This document shows, piece by piece, positions 1-7,606 of a stretch of DNA of 64,000 nt. The stretch comes from RBG-13-68-16 sp041494245. GTDB lineage: Bacteria; Acidobacteriota; Thermoanaerobaculia; Thermoanaerobaculales; Thermoanaerobaculaceae. The translations under genes were made by a program, and so were the position numbers. Positions within the stretch are counted from its first letter, which is position 1. Every line of letters begins with the position of its first letter. The notes beneath the pieces were generated by a model that saw only the letters and a list, made by a program, of their open reading frames with translations, did no database searches and was not told the DNA's origin. The stretch covers positions 213,537 to 277,536 of the forward strand of contig JBGQAK010000002.1 in assembly GCA_041494245.1 (NCBI GenBank), in the 5' to 3' direction.

Positions 1-120
1 AAGGCGAAGGGCAACGCGGGCGCGATCACGACGCAGGGGCCCAAGACCGACTTCGGGAACGCGATCGTGTTCTCCAACGGTCACTTCTACGCCTGGCCGG
101 AAGGCATGCAGACCAACTGA
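1..120 (+). CDS. C-terminal fragment of an unrecognised protein
   Basis: The window opens inside a reading frame that runs from base 1 to a TGA at 118-120 and encodes the last 39 residues of a protein; the start lies outside. The tail is rich in Gly, Thr and aromatic residues (it contains FGNAIVFSNGHFYAWPEG), which would suit a secreted beta-rich domain, but I do not recognise the family. Codon use is GC-rich like the rest of the window, and the frame is open with no interruption. Confidence 0.6.
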   Translation, partial: KAKGNAGAITTQGPKTDFGNAIVFSNGHFYAWPEGMQTN

Positions 121-294
121 GCACGCAACGGCTACTGCACGCACGGGGGGACGAGAGTCCCCTCTCTTCTTTTCTCCTCCTGCGGGCCCCGGATGAATCG
201 GGCTAGCCTTCTATCATGACCTTGCACCGAACGCGGAAGTTGCCCCGATGAAGCAGACACTTGAACCAACGCTCGAAGGGGGTCAGGATAGCAA

Positions 295-643
295 TACGAG
301 TACCAGGTACCCACTGTCTCACCATTTGGAAGACGCAAACAGACAATTATTTCCTTTGTGACCCCGGGGCGATCGGCCTGCTCGGGCCGGCTTCGCAGGC
401 AAACGCAAGATGCGCGGCGTTGCTGTGGGGCCTCCGAACGAGCCTCTCAATGTCACCTTGCTGGCTCCCGATCGATCCCATGATTACCGGTGGAAGGCTG
501 CGGTGCGCCTCGACGTGCGCGAGGGCGATGAGGTCCTTGTGGACGTCCAGACCGACGAAAATTCGAGCGCCAGGGCCGACGAGTTTGGCGACTTCGTGTG
601 TGTTGGCCCGGTGAACCCTCGGCGTCTGGCGCACCTGCCGCAT
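295..643 (-). mobile_element. IS110-type element remnant, copy A (transposase N-terminus only)
   Basis: The minus strand from 643 to 347 encodes FVGLDVHKDLIALAHVEAH and later FACEAGP, the start of the RuvC-like DEDD domain of IS110-family transposases. The match stops after the second acidic motif, and the catalytic remainder and the C-terminal transposase_20 domain are absent, so it cannot be active. The left boundary is the 17-bp repeat TACGAGTACCAGGTACC at 295-311. The segment 295 to about 565 is repeated with small changes in copies B and C, including the non-coding stretch between the truncated frame and the repeat, so the truncation itself was duplicated. From about 644 to 783 I see nothing. 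Confidence 0.75.
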
Positions 644-783
644 CGACGTCGCGCACTGCAGGGACCAGCGCAGCGGGAACTCGCCTGACTCGTCGGGCCT
701 GGCACTTCACAATGAAACGTACCGGGCCCGGGATAATACGACCTGGCGGGGAATCCCTCGCGTGAAGCCCGCATCCCGTTTGC

Positions 784-789
784 TAGAAT
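784..789 (+). promoter_or_regulatory. -10 box of a leaderless promoter
   Basis: TAGAAT lies 6 nt before the ATG at 796. No Shine-Dalgarno sequence lies between them and the -35 region is poor. The same arrangement recurs at many genes in this window. Confidence 0.5.
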
Positions 790-795
790 GAGGTC

Positions 796-978
796 ATGAA
801 CTGGCTCATATTGCTCAGCCTCGCAGTCATCATCGCCGCCGTCGCGGCTGTTACGGGCATCAAATCCAAAGGGACCAGGCCCGTGGCCCACACCCGCATG
901 ATGGGAATGGCCCGATTCGTTCTGGTGGTCCTCGCCATCATCCTGGCCTACCTCGCGTTCCGAGGTCGAGCGGGCTGA
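796..978 (+). CDS. Small two-helix membrane protein
   Basis: This 60-residue protein has a hydrophobic helix at residues 3-20, a basic loop (KSKGTRPVAHTRM) and a second helix at about 39-55, ending FRGRAG. I do not recognise a family. The start ATG sits 6 nt after a TAGAAT -10 box, so the message is probably leaderless. It stands alone between IS110 remnants A and B, so it may be a surviving native gene inside a disturbed region. Its coding status rests on the coherent hydrophobic profile and the promoter. Confidence 0.6.
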   Translation: MNWLILLSLAVIIAAVAAVTGIKSKGTRPVAHTRMMGMARFVLVVLAIILAYLAFRGRAG

Positions 979-993
979 CGCCGATAAGTGCCA

Positions 994-1178
994 TACGAGT
1001 ACGAGTACCGGGTATCGCTATCTCACCATTCGGAAGACGCAAAAACACATCTCCATTGTGACCCGAGGCGATCGGCTTGCTTGGGCCGGCTTCGTAGGCG
1101 AACACAAGCCGCGCGGCCTTGCTGTGGAGCCTCCGAACGAGCTTTTCAATGTCATACGAGTACCAGGTACCGCTATCC
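994..1178 (-). mobile_element. IS110-type element remnant, copy B (shortest), with a second terminal repeat
   Basis: From 994 the sequence repeats the left end of copies A and C (a tandem variant of the TACGAG repeat, then about 130 bp ending at 1153 in CAATGTC). There, where A and C continue into the transposase N-terminus, copy B switches directly into another full TACGAGTACCAGGTACC repeat at 1155-1171 followed by CGCTATCC. The element is thus internally truncated and flanked by two copies of the terminal repeat in the same orientation. No coding capacity remains. This fills most of the 307-bp space between the small membrane protein and the transporter. Confidence 0.65.
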
Positions 1179-1249
1179 TCCCATGGCCTGACCCCGGTTC
1201 CACCTCATCCTTCCTGCCGACCGGCCCGTGAAGGTGCCATGTCGCGACC

Positions 1250-1277
1250 TTGACGCCACTGGGAGCAGCCCTATACT
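1250..1277 (+). promoter_or_regulatory. Sigma70-type promoter of the AI-2E transporter
   Basis: TTGACG at 1250-1255 and TATACT at 1272-1277 are separated by 16 nt. The GTG at 1286 is 8 nt after the -10 box, so the transcript would start at or next to the start codon. This also argues against using the upstream TTG at 1250, which is the -35 box, as a start. Confidence 0.7.
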
Positions 1278-1285
1278 CAAACCGG

Positions 1286-2425
1286 GTGAAAAGGAATCTC
1301 CTATCCCTCATGGTCGAGGGCCAGCGCGTCGAGTTGCATGTTCCATTCGTGACGATCCTCAAGATCGCGCTCTCGCTCCTCCTCTTCGCAGCGATCGTCA
1401 AACTCCTTCCCGTCATCATCACGCTGGTCGTGGCGGTGCTCCTGGCCGTCATGCTGCAACCGGTGGCCGACTGGCTCATCGCCCGTGGGGCCCGGCGCGG
1501 ACTCGCCATCGGTGCGATCGGCTTCGTGCTCATCGCGCTTCTGGTGGTGTTTTTCGCCGTGATCGTCCCCGCCACGGGAGCGCAGATCTCGCAGCTCATG
1601 AAAAGCCTGCCGGCAATCCAGGCCAGAGTCGCCACAGCCCTTCCCGCGGTGTCGCCGATCATCGGCACTCTCGTCGCCCGGCTGAATGCCTTCCAGAAGT
1701 CGGTCGACCTGCAGTCCTGGATGCAAGGGGGCCTGACGGTTGGAAGGTACGCCGTAGCAGCGATCACCGCGATGGTGCTCGGCCTGGTACTGACCCTCTA
1801 TTTTCTCCTCCAGGGGCGGGAGTTCTACGCCTGGCTGGTGAGCTACGTGCCGAGACGGTATCGCGGGCGGGTGGCGGAGACCGCGGGCGAGTCGAGCAAG
1901 GTCGTCATGGCTTATATGCGAGGTCAGGTCATCACCTGCGCGCTATGCGGCATCTGGGTCTACGCCATGCTCATGCTCCTGCATGTCCCGGCCGCCTTGC
2001 CGCTGGCGGTCATCGCCACCTTTTTTGACATCATTCCGGTGGTCGGCACGATCATCATGACGCTACCCGGCGTGCTGGTAGCCTTCGCTGTCTCCCCTCT
2101 GGCCGCGTTCGAAGTGCTGGTCGGTTATCTGCTCTATCACCTCATCGAGAACTACGTGGTCATTCCGCACGTCTACGGCAAACAGATGCGCCTCTCCACG
2201 ATCGGCGTTCTCCTTTCCGTCACAATCGGCGGCTATCTGCTCGGCGTGGCCGGCGCCGTGCTGGCACTTCCTTTCGTCGCCGCCTACCCGATCATCGAGC
2301 GCCTCTGGCTCGGAAGCTACCTGGCGCCGGAGACGATCGGGGACCACGCCGCACTGCACGACGAGAATGCCGACAGCAAAACGACCGACGAGGTACTGGG
2401 AACGACGACGGAGGAAGGACATTAG
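1286..2425 (+). CDS. AI-2E family transporter (PerM/YdiK-like permease)
   Basis: This is a 379-residue integral membrane protein of the AI-2E transporter family (PF01594), whose members export small molecules or act as sodium/proton antiporters; only a few are linked to autoinducer-2. Visible features are paired N-terminal helices (FVTILKIALSLLLFAAI and a second helix with LAVMLQPVADWL), a long amphipathic segment (SLPAIQARVATALPAVSP), then helices including TAMVLGLVLTLYFLL and the family-typical motif FDIIPVVGTIIMTLPGVLVA, followed by the conserved LIENYVVIPHVYG loop and LPFVAAYPIIERLWL. GTG 1286 is chosen because a strong promoter ends 8 nt before it; ATG 1310 is an alternative with a distant AAGGA. 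It is monocistronic, with IS remnants on both sides. Confidence 0.88.
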   Translation: MKRNLLSLMVEGQRVELHVPFVTILKIALSLLLFAAIVKLLPVIITLVVAVLLAVMLQPVADWLIARGARRGLAIGAIGFVLIALLVVFFAVIVPATGAQISQLMKSLPAIQARVATALPAVSPIIGTLVARLNAFQKSVDLQSWMQGGLTVGRYAVAAITAMVLGLVLTLYFLLQGREFYAWLVSYVPRRYRGRVAETAGESSKVVMAYMRGQVITCALCGIWVYAMLMLLHVPAALPLAVIATFFDIIPVVGTIIMTLPGVLVAFAVSPLAAFEVLVGYLLYHLIENYVVIPHVYGKQMRLSTIGVLLSVTIGGYLLGVAGAVLALPFVAAYPIIERLWLGSYLAPETIGDHAALHDENADSKTTDEVLGTTTEEGH

Positions 2426-2446
2426 GATTCTAGAGCTTTTCTAGGT

Positions 2447-2740
2447 TACGAGTATACGAGGACCCGGCACCGCTATCTCACCATTCGGAAAACGCAAGAA
2501 AGGGAAAACATCTCTTTTGTGACCCCAGGCGACCCGCCTATTTGGGCCGGCTTCGCAGGCGAAGACCAGATGCGCGGCCTTGCTGTGGAACCTCCGAACG
2601 AGCTTTTCAATGTCGGCCTGCTGGCTCCCGATCGATCCCACGAACACCGGCGGATTGCTGCGGTGCGCCTCGGCGTGCGCGACGGTGATGAAGTCCTTGT
2701 GGACGTCCAGACCGACGAAAAGGGTAGTAGGCTTGGGCAT
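2447..2740 (-). mobile_element. IS110-type element remnant, copy C (best preserved N-terminus)
   Basis: The minus strand from 2740 encodes MPKPTTLFVGLDVHKDF and then VRRFHSKAAHLVFACEAGP, the N-terminal quarter of an IS110-family transposase. After that it reads into non-family sequence that ends at the degenerate terminal repeat at 2447-2479. Copies A and C agree over about 270 bp, including the junction where transposase homology ends, so both derive from one already deleted ancestor. The DEDD catalytic set is incomplete and the serine-containing C-terminal domain is missing. Bases 2741-2873 show nothing further. Confidence 0.78.
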
Positions 2741-2883
2741 GGCTGATTTCTGGCTCGAAGTATCCGCTGCAGCGGAGCCTGCGGCTCTGACCCCAACCGG
2801 GCCAATCTGCGAGTCTGCCGGAGGTCAGCGCTCCTTCGCACTGGAAGTCATGATGTCTAGGGAACTGGATTCGTAGGCTTGCT

Positions 2884-3330
2884 ATGCGGGTGAAGCGCTT
2901 CGTGTTTGCATGCTTGGTGCTCTTCGTCCTGGCCATCGCCTGGAACGGGCTGGTTCATCTCGTGCTGCTCCGCAGTGCCAACGCGGTGGTCCGGCACCTG
3001 TACCGTCCCGACCTCGCAGGCAGGATGTGGTTGTCGTTATTGGTCACCGCCGGCATGGTCGTCGTGTTCATCTGGGGCTACAGTCGGTTTGCGCGGGTGG
3101 GCTCGGTCCGCGAAGCCGTCGGGTACGGTACGTTCTTCGCGCTCCTTGCGGGCGTGCTCGTCGACCTCAACCAATACGTGTTGTACCCCATCCCGGGGTG
3201 GCTTGCCTTCATGTGGTTCCTCGGTGGGCTCGTCGAGTTCATCGTGTACGCCGTCATCGTCAGTAAGTTGTACCCGCCTCCGGGCGGGGCGGGGAAGGGT
3301 GGCACTGACACCTCTTGCCGGGTTGCCTGA
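2884..3330 (+). CDS. Four-helix membrane protein of unknown function
   Basis: The 148-residue product has four hydrophobic segments: residues about 5-28 (FVFACLVLFVLAIAWNGLVHL), 50-66, 82-100 and 106-126, with a Gly/Lys-rich soluble tail. The general plan (short protein, NGLVHLVLLR near the N-terminus, GYGTFFALLAGVLVDLNQY in the middle) suggests a DUF1761/DUF2177-like small membrane protein, but I cannot assign it. ATG 2884 follows a TAGGCT hexamer by 4 nt with no ribosome binding site, so a leaderless start is possible. It stands between remnant C and terminal repeat D. Confidence 0.65.
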   Translation: MRVKRFVFACLVLFVLAIAWNGLVHLVLLRSANAVVRHLYRPDLAGRMWLSLLVTAGMVVVFIWGYSRFARVGSVREAVGYGTFFALLAGVLVDLNQYVLYPIPGWLAFMWFLGGLVEFIVYAVIVSKLYPPPGGAGKGGTDTSCRVA

Positions 3331-3350
3331 CCAGCGCTCGCAGCGGACCG

Positions 3351-3374
3351 TACGAGTACCAGGTACCACTGTCC
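3351..3374 (+). repeat. Solo copy of the TACGAG terminal repeat (site D)
   Basis: TACGAGTACCAGGTACC followed by ACTGTCC matches the ends of IS110 remnants A and B, but no transposase-derived sequence follows it. It is a solo end or an unoccupied target copy. Confidence 0.6.
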
Positions 3375-3488
3375 ATCGGCCTCGCCCTCATCCATTTGGC
3401 ACTCATCCATGTCCCGGCGCGAACATTCGGAGCCGACTCTGCGTAGTTGGAACGAGGGCGTCGTCTGCCCGCGAAAAGGAGTCATTCG

Positions 3489-4715
3489 ATGGCGAAACAG
3501 ACAGTTTGGCTCGCACAGGCACTCTTGCTCGCCGCACCGGGAGGCGTTGGGACGCCGGCCACACCGAGAGATCCGGCGTCAGAGGCGCGCGCGGTGCTCG
3601 CGGCAGCCGCGCGGGCGTATCGAGCCGCACCGGCGATGACGGACACTCTTACGTACACGGTCAAGGCGCCGAACGCGGATCTGGAACCGAAGAAGCTGGA
3701 GATCCGCCTTGGCTCGGGGAGCGACGCCTCGGTCGCGGATCCGCTCCTGTCCGCGTTCGCCGTCGGGCACACTCTCTACGTCACGAAAAGCGACTCTCCG
3801 GGGAGGTTCGTGGCAACTCCGTACGCCGGTGACTTTTCGCGGGCGCTCAACTCCATTGTGGGCGACCAGGGTTCGCTCTTTGAACCTCCTCAGATCGCAA
3901 TGCGAACGGGCAAAAATATTGACGCCTGCATCGATTCGCTTCGCTTCAAACTGCTTGCGCCGCTCCGCATCAGCGGCTACGAGCGCCGGTCGGAAAGCGG
4001 CCGGCTCCTCGACATCATCCAGTTCACCGCGGACAACGGGCGCGTTGACCTCCGAATTGACGCGGCGACAAGATTCCTTTCAGGAATTCATCTGCACTTG
4101 CAGCCGCCCGGTGCCCCCGGCGACATGTGTGTCGATGTGAGCGGAACGTTCTCCCCGAGCGTGCTGCCGAGCGCCACTGGCGTCGTCACGTTCGACGCCC
4201 GGAGCGGCCGCGCCGTCGCGGGCCTGTCCGATCTGGCCTCGGCGAGCCTGCCCGTGGGCAAGCCCGCGCCGGCATTCGACCTGGAGACTCTCGGTGGGCA
4301 GCGCGTCACACTCGCGAGCCTGAAAGGCCGGTTGGTGGTCATCGACTTCTGGGCAACGTGGTGTGCGCCGTGCTGGAAAACACTCGCCGAGACGCAGAAA
4401 ATATCAGAGTGGGCCTGGCGCAGCGGATTGCCCATCTCTGTGTACGCCCTCAACACAATGGAACAATCTCCAACCGCGGACGAACGCAGGGTCAGGGTCG
4501 CCGAATTCTTCAGGACCCAGAAGCTGACGCTACCAACGCTTCTCGATCGGGGCGATGAAGTCTTTAGGGCATTCGGGTCACCCGGTCTGCCGTCCATGGT
4601 GATCGTCTCACCTGACGGGATGATCCTCCGCTACCACCAGGGAATGTTCCCAGACATTCTGAAGACTGTGGCGCGAGAGGCCTCCGACGCCCTGAGTGCT
4701 TCGCCCGGAAGGTGA
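3489..4715 (+). CDS. Secreted two-domain protein with C-terminal TlpA/AhpC-type thioredoxin fold
   Basis: The 408-residue protein starts with a signal peptide (MAKQTVWLAQALLLAAPGG). Residues about 35-255 form a domain without obvious motif that resembles the DUF2092-type lipoprotein-like domain often found before thioredoxins. From about 260 (KPAPAFDLETLGGQRVTLASL) a peroxiredoxin/TlpA-type thioredoxin domain follows with VIDFWATWCAPCW; the redox cysteines are C292 and C295. It probably exchanges disulfides or reduces cytochrome or periplasmic thiols outside the cytoplasm. AAAAGGAG at 3474-3481 lies 7 nt before ATG 3489 and fixes the start; an upstream extension to 3447 would bury the signal peptide. 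It is monocistronic. Confidence 0.85.
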   Translation: MAKQTVWLAQALLLAAPGGVGTPATPRDPASEARAVLAAAARAYRAAPAMTDTLTYTVKAPNADLEPKKLEIRLGSGSDASVADPLLSAFAVGHTLYVTKSDSPGRFVATPYAGDFSRALNSIVGDQGSLFEPPQIAMRTGKNIDACIDSLRFKLLAPLRISGYERRSESGRLLDIIQFTADNGRVDLRIDAATRFLSGIHLHLQPPGAPGDMCVDVSGTFSPSVLPSATGVVTFDARSGRAVAGLSDLASASLPVGKPAPAFDLETLGGQRVTLASLKGRLVVIDFWATWCAPCWKTLAETQKISEWAWRSGLPISVYALNTMEQSPTADERRVRVAEFFRTQKLTLPTLLDRGDEVFRAFGSPGLPSMVIVSPDGMILRYHQGMFPDILKTVAREASDALSASPGR

Positions 4716-5212
4716 CGCCTCGATCTCCGCGGTGAGCGCGCGTCATCTCGTCCGCTTTCCGCCCTGCGTCAGGAGGTCACCGATCGGCTCCGGACTCAAC
4801 GTTCACCTGGACCAACTTTCGAGTTTTTGGTCACGGCGCAGCCGTCAGCGTCGCTGAGCGGCGAGGAGAGCCGGGTAAACGAGAGAAGGCCCGACGGGCG
4901 GAAGCGACGCGCGGAGCATCGCCCGACAGCCCCACTAGCTCGAGACGGGCTACGGCGAGGACCTGCCAAAGAACCCATATTGTTTTCAGCCTTCCTCTTT
5001 ACCGACCAAAAACCACAAACCCTCAAGGGCTATGCCACGCAGCCAAGGTTCGCCGCCCGACGAGCGGTTGCAGCGGCCGCCGCTGGCGGGCACTTCGGGA
5101 TGGGTCGGCTATGCTTCTCTCATGGACCCGGCGACTCCACCAGTCCTTACGTCACCCTCGTCGCTGCTGAAGCGCGGCGTTGCCGCCAATTGACGCCGCA
5201 GGAGAGATGACT
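4716..5212. other. Non-coding stretch before the E1 genes
   Basis: No convincing gene lies here. Bases about 4975-5030 are noticeably AT-rich for this genome, perhaps an old transfer boundary. A TATGCT hexamer at 5110-5115 is followed after 6 nt by ATG 5122, which opens a 23-codon frame ending at TGA 5193, just before the ribosome binding site of the E1-alpha gene. That layout matches the leaderless promoters seen elsewhere, so 5122-5193 could be a leader peptide or simply the E1 transcript leader. I see nothing in 4716-4970. Confidence 0.35.
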
Positions 5213-6241
5213 ATGCCACCTGACTTGTGGTCGCTATATGCGCTCATGCTGAAAAGCCGTCTATTTGAAGAGGCCGTCACCCAACTCTGGAAAGACGGCC
5301 TGATCTCAGGTGAGATGCACCTTGGAACGGGTGAGGAAGCGATAATCGCCGGCGTCGTAGCACATTTGCGTGACCAGGACGCCATGGCGCTGGATCATCG
5401 CGGCACCGCATCCCTGCTCATGCGCGGCGTAGATCCGATCCTCATTCTTCGAGAGCTGCTTGGCCGTCCGGACGGGTTGTGCGGTGGCATGGGCGGACAC
5501 ATGCACTTGTTCTCCAAACATCATCTTGCCGCCTCCTCCGGAATCGTCGGGGCAGAAGGCCCAACAGCGGTTGGCTTTGCGCTGGCAGCTCAGCATTTGC
5601 ATCCGGGTGCGGTCGCGGTTGCCTTCTTTGGCGAAGGCGCCATGAATCAGGGCATGTTGATGGAATCTTTGAATTTGGCTGCCGCGTGGAAGTTGCCCGT
5701 GTTGTTCGTCTGCAAGGACGACCGTTGGGCGATTACTACCCAATCAGATGCAGTGACTGCGGGGGATTTGAATGACCGCGCGCAGTCGTTGGGCGTCCCG
5801 GCGGTTGGCGTCGATGGACGTGATGTGTCCGAGGTATGGGAGGCCGCAGATCAGGCGATTGCGCGCGCCCGGGCCGGTCAAGGACCATCCTTCTTGCACG
5901 CGCGTTGTGTGCATTTCGAAGGGCACTTCCTGGGCTTTCAATTGATCAGACTTGTACGTCATCCGCTCCGAGAGATGCCCAGGATCGCCATCGCGCTAAC
6001 GGAGGCTTTCTTGCACCCTGCAGGTGCACCTTTGCGTGAACGCATAACCGGACTGAAAGCGGTTATCTCTGCTGTCGTATCTACGCTGCGCGATGCACGC
6101 CGGGACCCCGTTAGCGACCCTGTACGGAGAACTCGCGTTGCCTTGCACTCAGACCTGGCACGTCTGCAAGCGCTCGAAGATGACACTGAGCGAGAGGTGG
6201 ACATTATCATCTCATCGGCCATGGAGGAGGTAGCGTCATGA
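5213..6241 (+). CDS. Thiamine-diphosphate dehydrogenase E1 component, alpha subunit
   Basis: This is a 342-residue alpha subunit of a 2-oxoacid or acetoin dehydrogenase complex (dehydrogenase_E1 family), which decarboxylates the substrate on thiamine diphosphate together with the beta subunit. Visible family motifs are HLGTGEEA (36-43), LDHRGTASLLMRG, GGMGGHMHLF and GIVGAEGPTAVGFALA. The thiamine motif is altered: GEGAMNQG at 140-147 has GEG for GDG, and the closing NN is DD at 169-170 (FVCKDDRWAITT). ATG 5213 is preferred because GCAGGAG ends 8 nt before it; ATG 5207 is also in frame. It overlaps the beta gene by 4 nt. Codon use is less GC-rich (TTG, GAA and GAT common) than its neighbours, which suggests transfer. 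No E2 or E3 gene follows. Confidence 0.88.
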   Translation: MPPDLWSLYALMLKSRLFEEAVTQLWKDGLISGEMHLGTGEEAIIAGVVAHLRDQDAMALDHRGTASLLMRGVDPILILRELLGRPDGLCGGMGGHMHLFSKHHLAASSGIVGAEGPTAVGFALAAQHLHPGAVAVAFFGEGAMNQGMLMESLNLAAAWKLPVLFVCKDDRWAITTQSDAVTAGDLNDRAQSLGVPAVGVDGRDVSEVWEAADQAIARARAGQGPSFLHARCVHFEGHFLGFQLIRLVRHPLREMPRIAIALTEAFLHPAGAPLRERITGLKAVISAVVSTLRDARRDPVSDPVRRTRVALHSDLARLQALEDDTEREVDIIISSAMEEVAS

Positions 6242-7254
6242 GAACCATGTTCTTCACACAGGCAGTGGATGACGCGCTCGCCCAGGCTATGGCTGATGAT
6301 CCGCGCGTTGTTGTTTTCGGCGAAGATGTCCCGCTGCTGCGGCGAGACCTTCTTGTGCGTTTTGGACCCAAACGCGTGCGAGGCACACCAATCAGTGAAA
6401 GCGCCTTCTTAGGGGCAGGGGTGGCCGCCGCCATGGCTGGATTGCGCCCAGTTGTCGAAATGTACATGGTGGATTTCCTCGGCGTGTGCATGGATGCTCT
6501 GCTCAATCATGCTGCAAAAGTAGAAGTATTCTCCGGAGGCAAATGGACCGCGCCAGTTGTGGTGCGCGCGCCCTGCGGCGGTGGCTATGGTGATGGCGGA
6601 CAACACGAACAGTCTTTGTGGGGATGGCTGGCACACATTCCAGGGTTAACGGTTGTCGTTCCATCCACCCCTGCAGACGCGGGCGGCTTGATGTTGGCCG
6701 CTCTACAGCACGACGGTCCGGTCATCTTTCTTGAGCACAAGTTGCTTTCGGAGACCTGGCTCGAATTTCTGGGATCAGGCGCGCGGCGCACCGTGAAATA
6801 TGATGTACCTGCAGAAGGCGCCAAGGGTGCCGTACCTGGAAGGTGGGAGCCACTCCCCATCGGCAGAGCTGTCCTTCGACGCGCTGGAGATGATGTGACC
6901 ATCGTCAGCGTTGGTGTGGGCATACACCGCGCCTTGGAAGCTGCAGAATCTCTAAAGGTGGAAGGGATTTCCGTAGCCGTGCTGGACTTGCGGACTATCT
7001 CCCCCCTTGACAAGCCGGCGATCTGCGAAGCAGTCGCGCACACCGGGCGTTTACTAGTCGTGGATGAAGATTACGAAGGCTTTGGCTTGTCGGGCGAATT
7101 GGGAGCAGTAGCACTGGAGGCGGGCATGTCCTTCAAGTATGCCCGCGTATGCACACGGACAACCATCCCTTATGCTCGCCACCTAGAAGATCAGACTTTG
7201 CCAAACGTGAAACGTATCCGCGCTGCAACTGCACAGCTCATTGGAGACAAGTGA
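6238..7254 (+). CDS. Thiamine-diphosphate dehydrogenase E1 component, beta subunit
   Basis: The 338-residue protein is the partner of the upstream alpha subunit. It has the transketolase pyrimidine-binding domain (residues about 1-180, with VVVFGEDVPLLRRDL, GTPISESAFLGAGVAAAMAG and the conserved APCGGGYGDGGQHEQSLWGW) and a C-terminal transketolase_C domain (about 205-325, with VSVGVGIHRALEA, VAVLDLRTISPLD and LLVVDEDYEGFGLSGEL). Length and order are typical of PdhB/AcoB/BkdA2 proteins. The start ATG overlaps the stop of the alpha gene (ATGA) and is preceded by GGAGG. Substrate cannot be told: pyruvate, acetoin and branched-chain 2-oxoacids are all possible. Lower GC than the surroundings is shared with the alpha gene. 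The lack of a linked lipoyl E2 means it must use one encoded elsewhere or act alone. Confidence 0.9.
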   Translation: MRTMFFTQAVDDALAQAMADDPRVVVFGEDVPLLRRDLLVRFGPKRVRGTPISESAFLGAGVAAAMAGLRPVVEMYMVDFLGVCMDALLNHAAKVEVFSGGKWTAPVVVRAPCGGGYGDGGQHEQSLWGWLAHIPGLTVVVPSTPADAGGLMLAALQHDGPVIFLEHKLLSETWLEFLGSGARRTVKYDVPAEGAKGAVPGRWEPLPIGRAVLRRAGDDVTIVSVGVGIHRALEAAESLKVEGISVAVLDLRTISPLDKPAICEAVAHTGRLLVVDEDYEGFGLSGELGAVALEAGMSFKYARVCTRTTIPYARHLEDQTLPNVKRIRAATAQLIGDK

Positions 7255-7340
7255 AAAAGATGGCGGCCAACAGGGCGCTGCACGGGACGGCAATTCCGCT
7301 ACGCTTCATTGCCGCCGGTGAGCTTTGTCGTTGGTAGGTG

Positions 7341-7369
7341 TTGGCGTCAAAACGTTTGGACGCTAAGAT
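7341..7369 (+). promoter_or_regulatory. Promoter and palindromic operator of the toxin-antitoxin operon
   Basis: TTGGCG at 7341-7346 and TAAGAT at 7364-7369 are 17 nt apart. A near-perfect 20-bp palindrome, GCGTCAAAACGTTTGGACGC at 7344-7363, overlaps the end of the -35 box and fills the spacer, which is where a ribbon-helix-helix antitoxin would bind to shut off its own operon. ATG 7376 is 6 nt after the -10 box. Confidence 0.75.
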
Positions 7370-7375
7370 GTCAAC

Positions 7376-7606
7376 ATGAGCACGAGCAAGCGGGCAACCA
7401 TCTACTTTGACCCGGATCTTCACCGGGCCCTACGGCTCAAGGCAGCTGCTACCGACCGGCCTGTGTCCGACATCGTCAACGACGCGGTACGCGAGAGCCT
7501 GGCGGAAGACGCCGACGACCTGGCAGCCTTCGAGGCGCGTGCGGCTGAACAGAGCCTCGACTTCGAGAGTGTGGTCAGGGACCTGAGGAAGCGTGGCAAG
7601 GCATAG
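7376..7606 (+). CDS. Ribbon-helix-helix antitoxin
   Basis: The 76-residue protein has an N-terminal ribbon-helix-helix DNA-binding motif (KRATIYFDPDLHRALRLKAA, then RPVSDIVNDAVRESL), as in CopG/RelB/ParD-like antitoxins. The C-terminal part is acidic and probably disordered until bound to the toxin (EDADDLAAFEARAAEQSLDFESVVRDLRKRGKA). It neutralises the toxin encoded immediately downstream and, with it, should repress the operon through the 20-bp palindrome in the promoter. The start codon follows the -10 box by 6 nt with no ribosome binding site, so translation is probably leaderless. The gene overlaps the toxin gene by 14 nt, which supports translational coupling. Confidence 0.88.
   Translation: MSTSKRATIYFDPDLHRALRLKAAATDRPVSDIVNDAVRESLAEDADDLAAFEARAAEQSLDFESVVRDLRKRGKA

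Noticed and set aside
1250..1252. TTG start for the AI-2E transporter
   Set aside because: The TTG is the first half of the -35 box TTGACG; the transcript would start about 30 nt downstream, so this codon is not in the mRNA.
4827..5210. A possible 127-codon gene before the E1 genes
   Set aside because: It has no promoter, no ribosome binding site, biased Arg/Ala composition and overlaps the E1 leader. I see no family.
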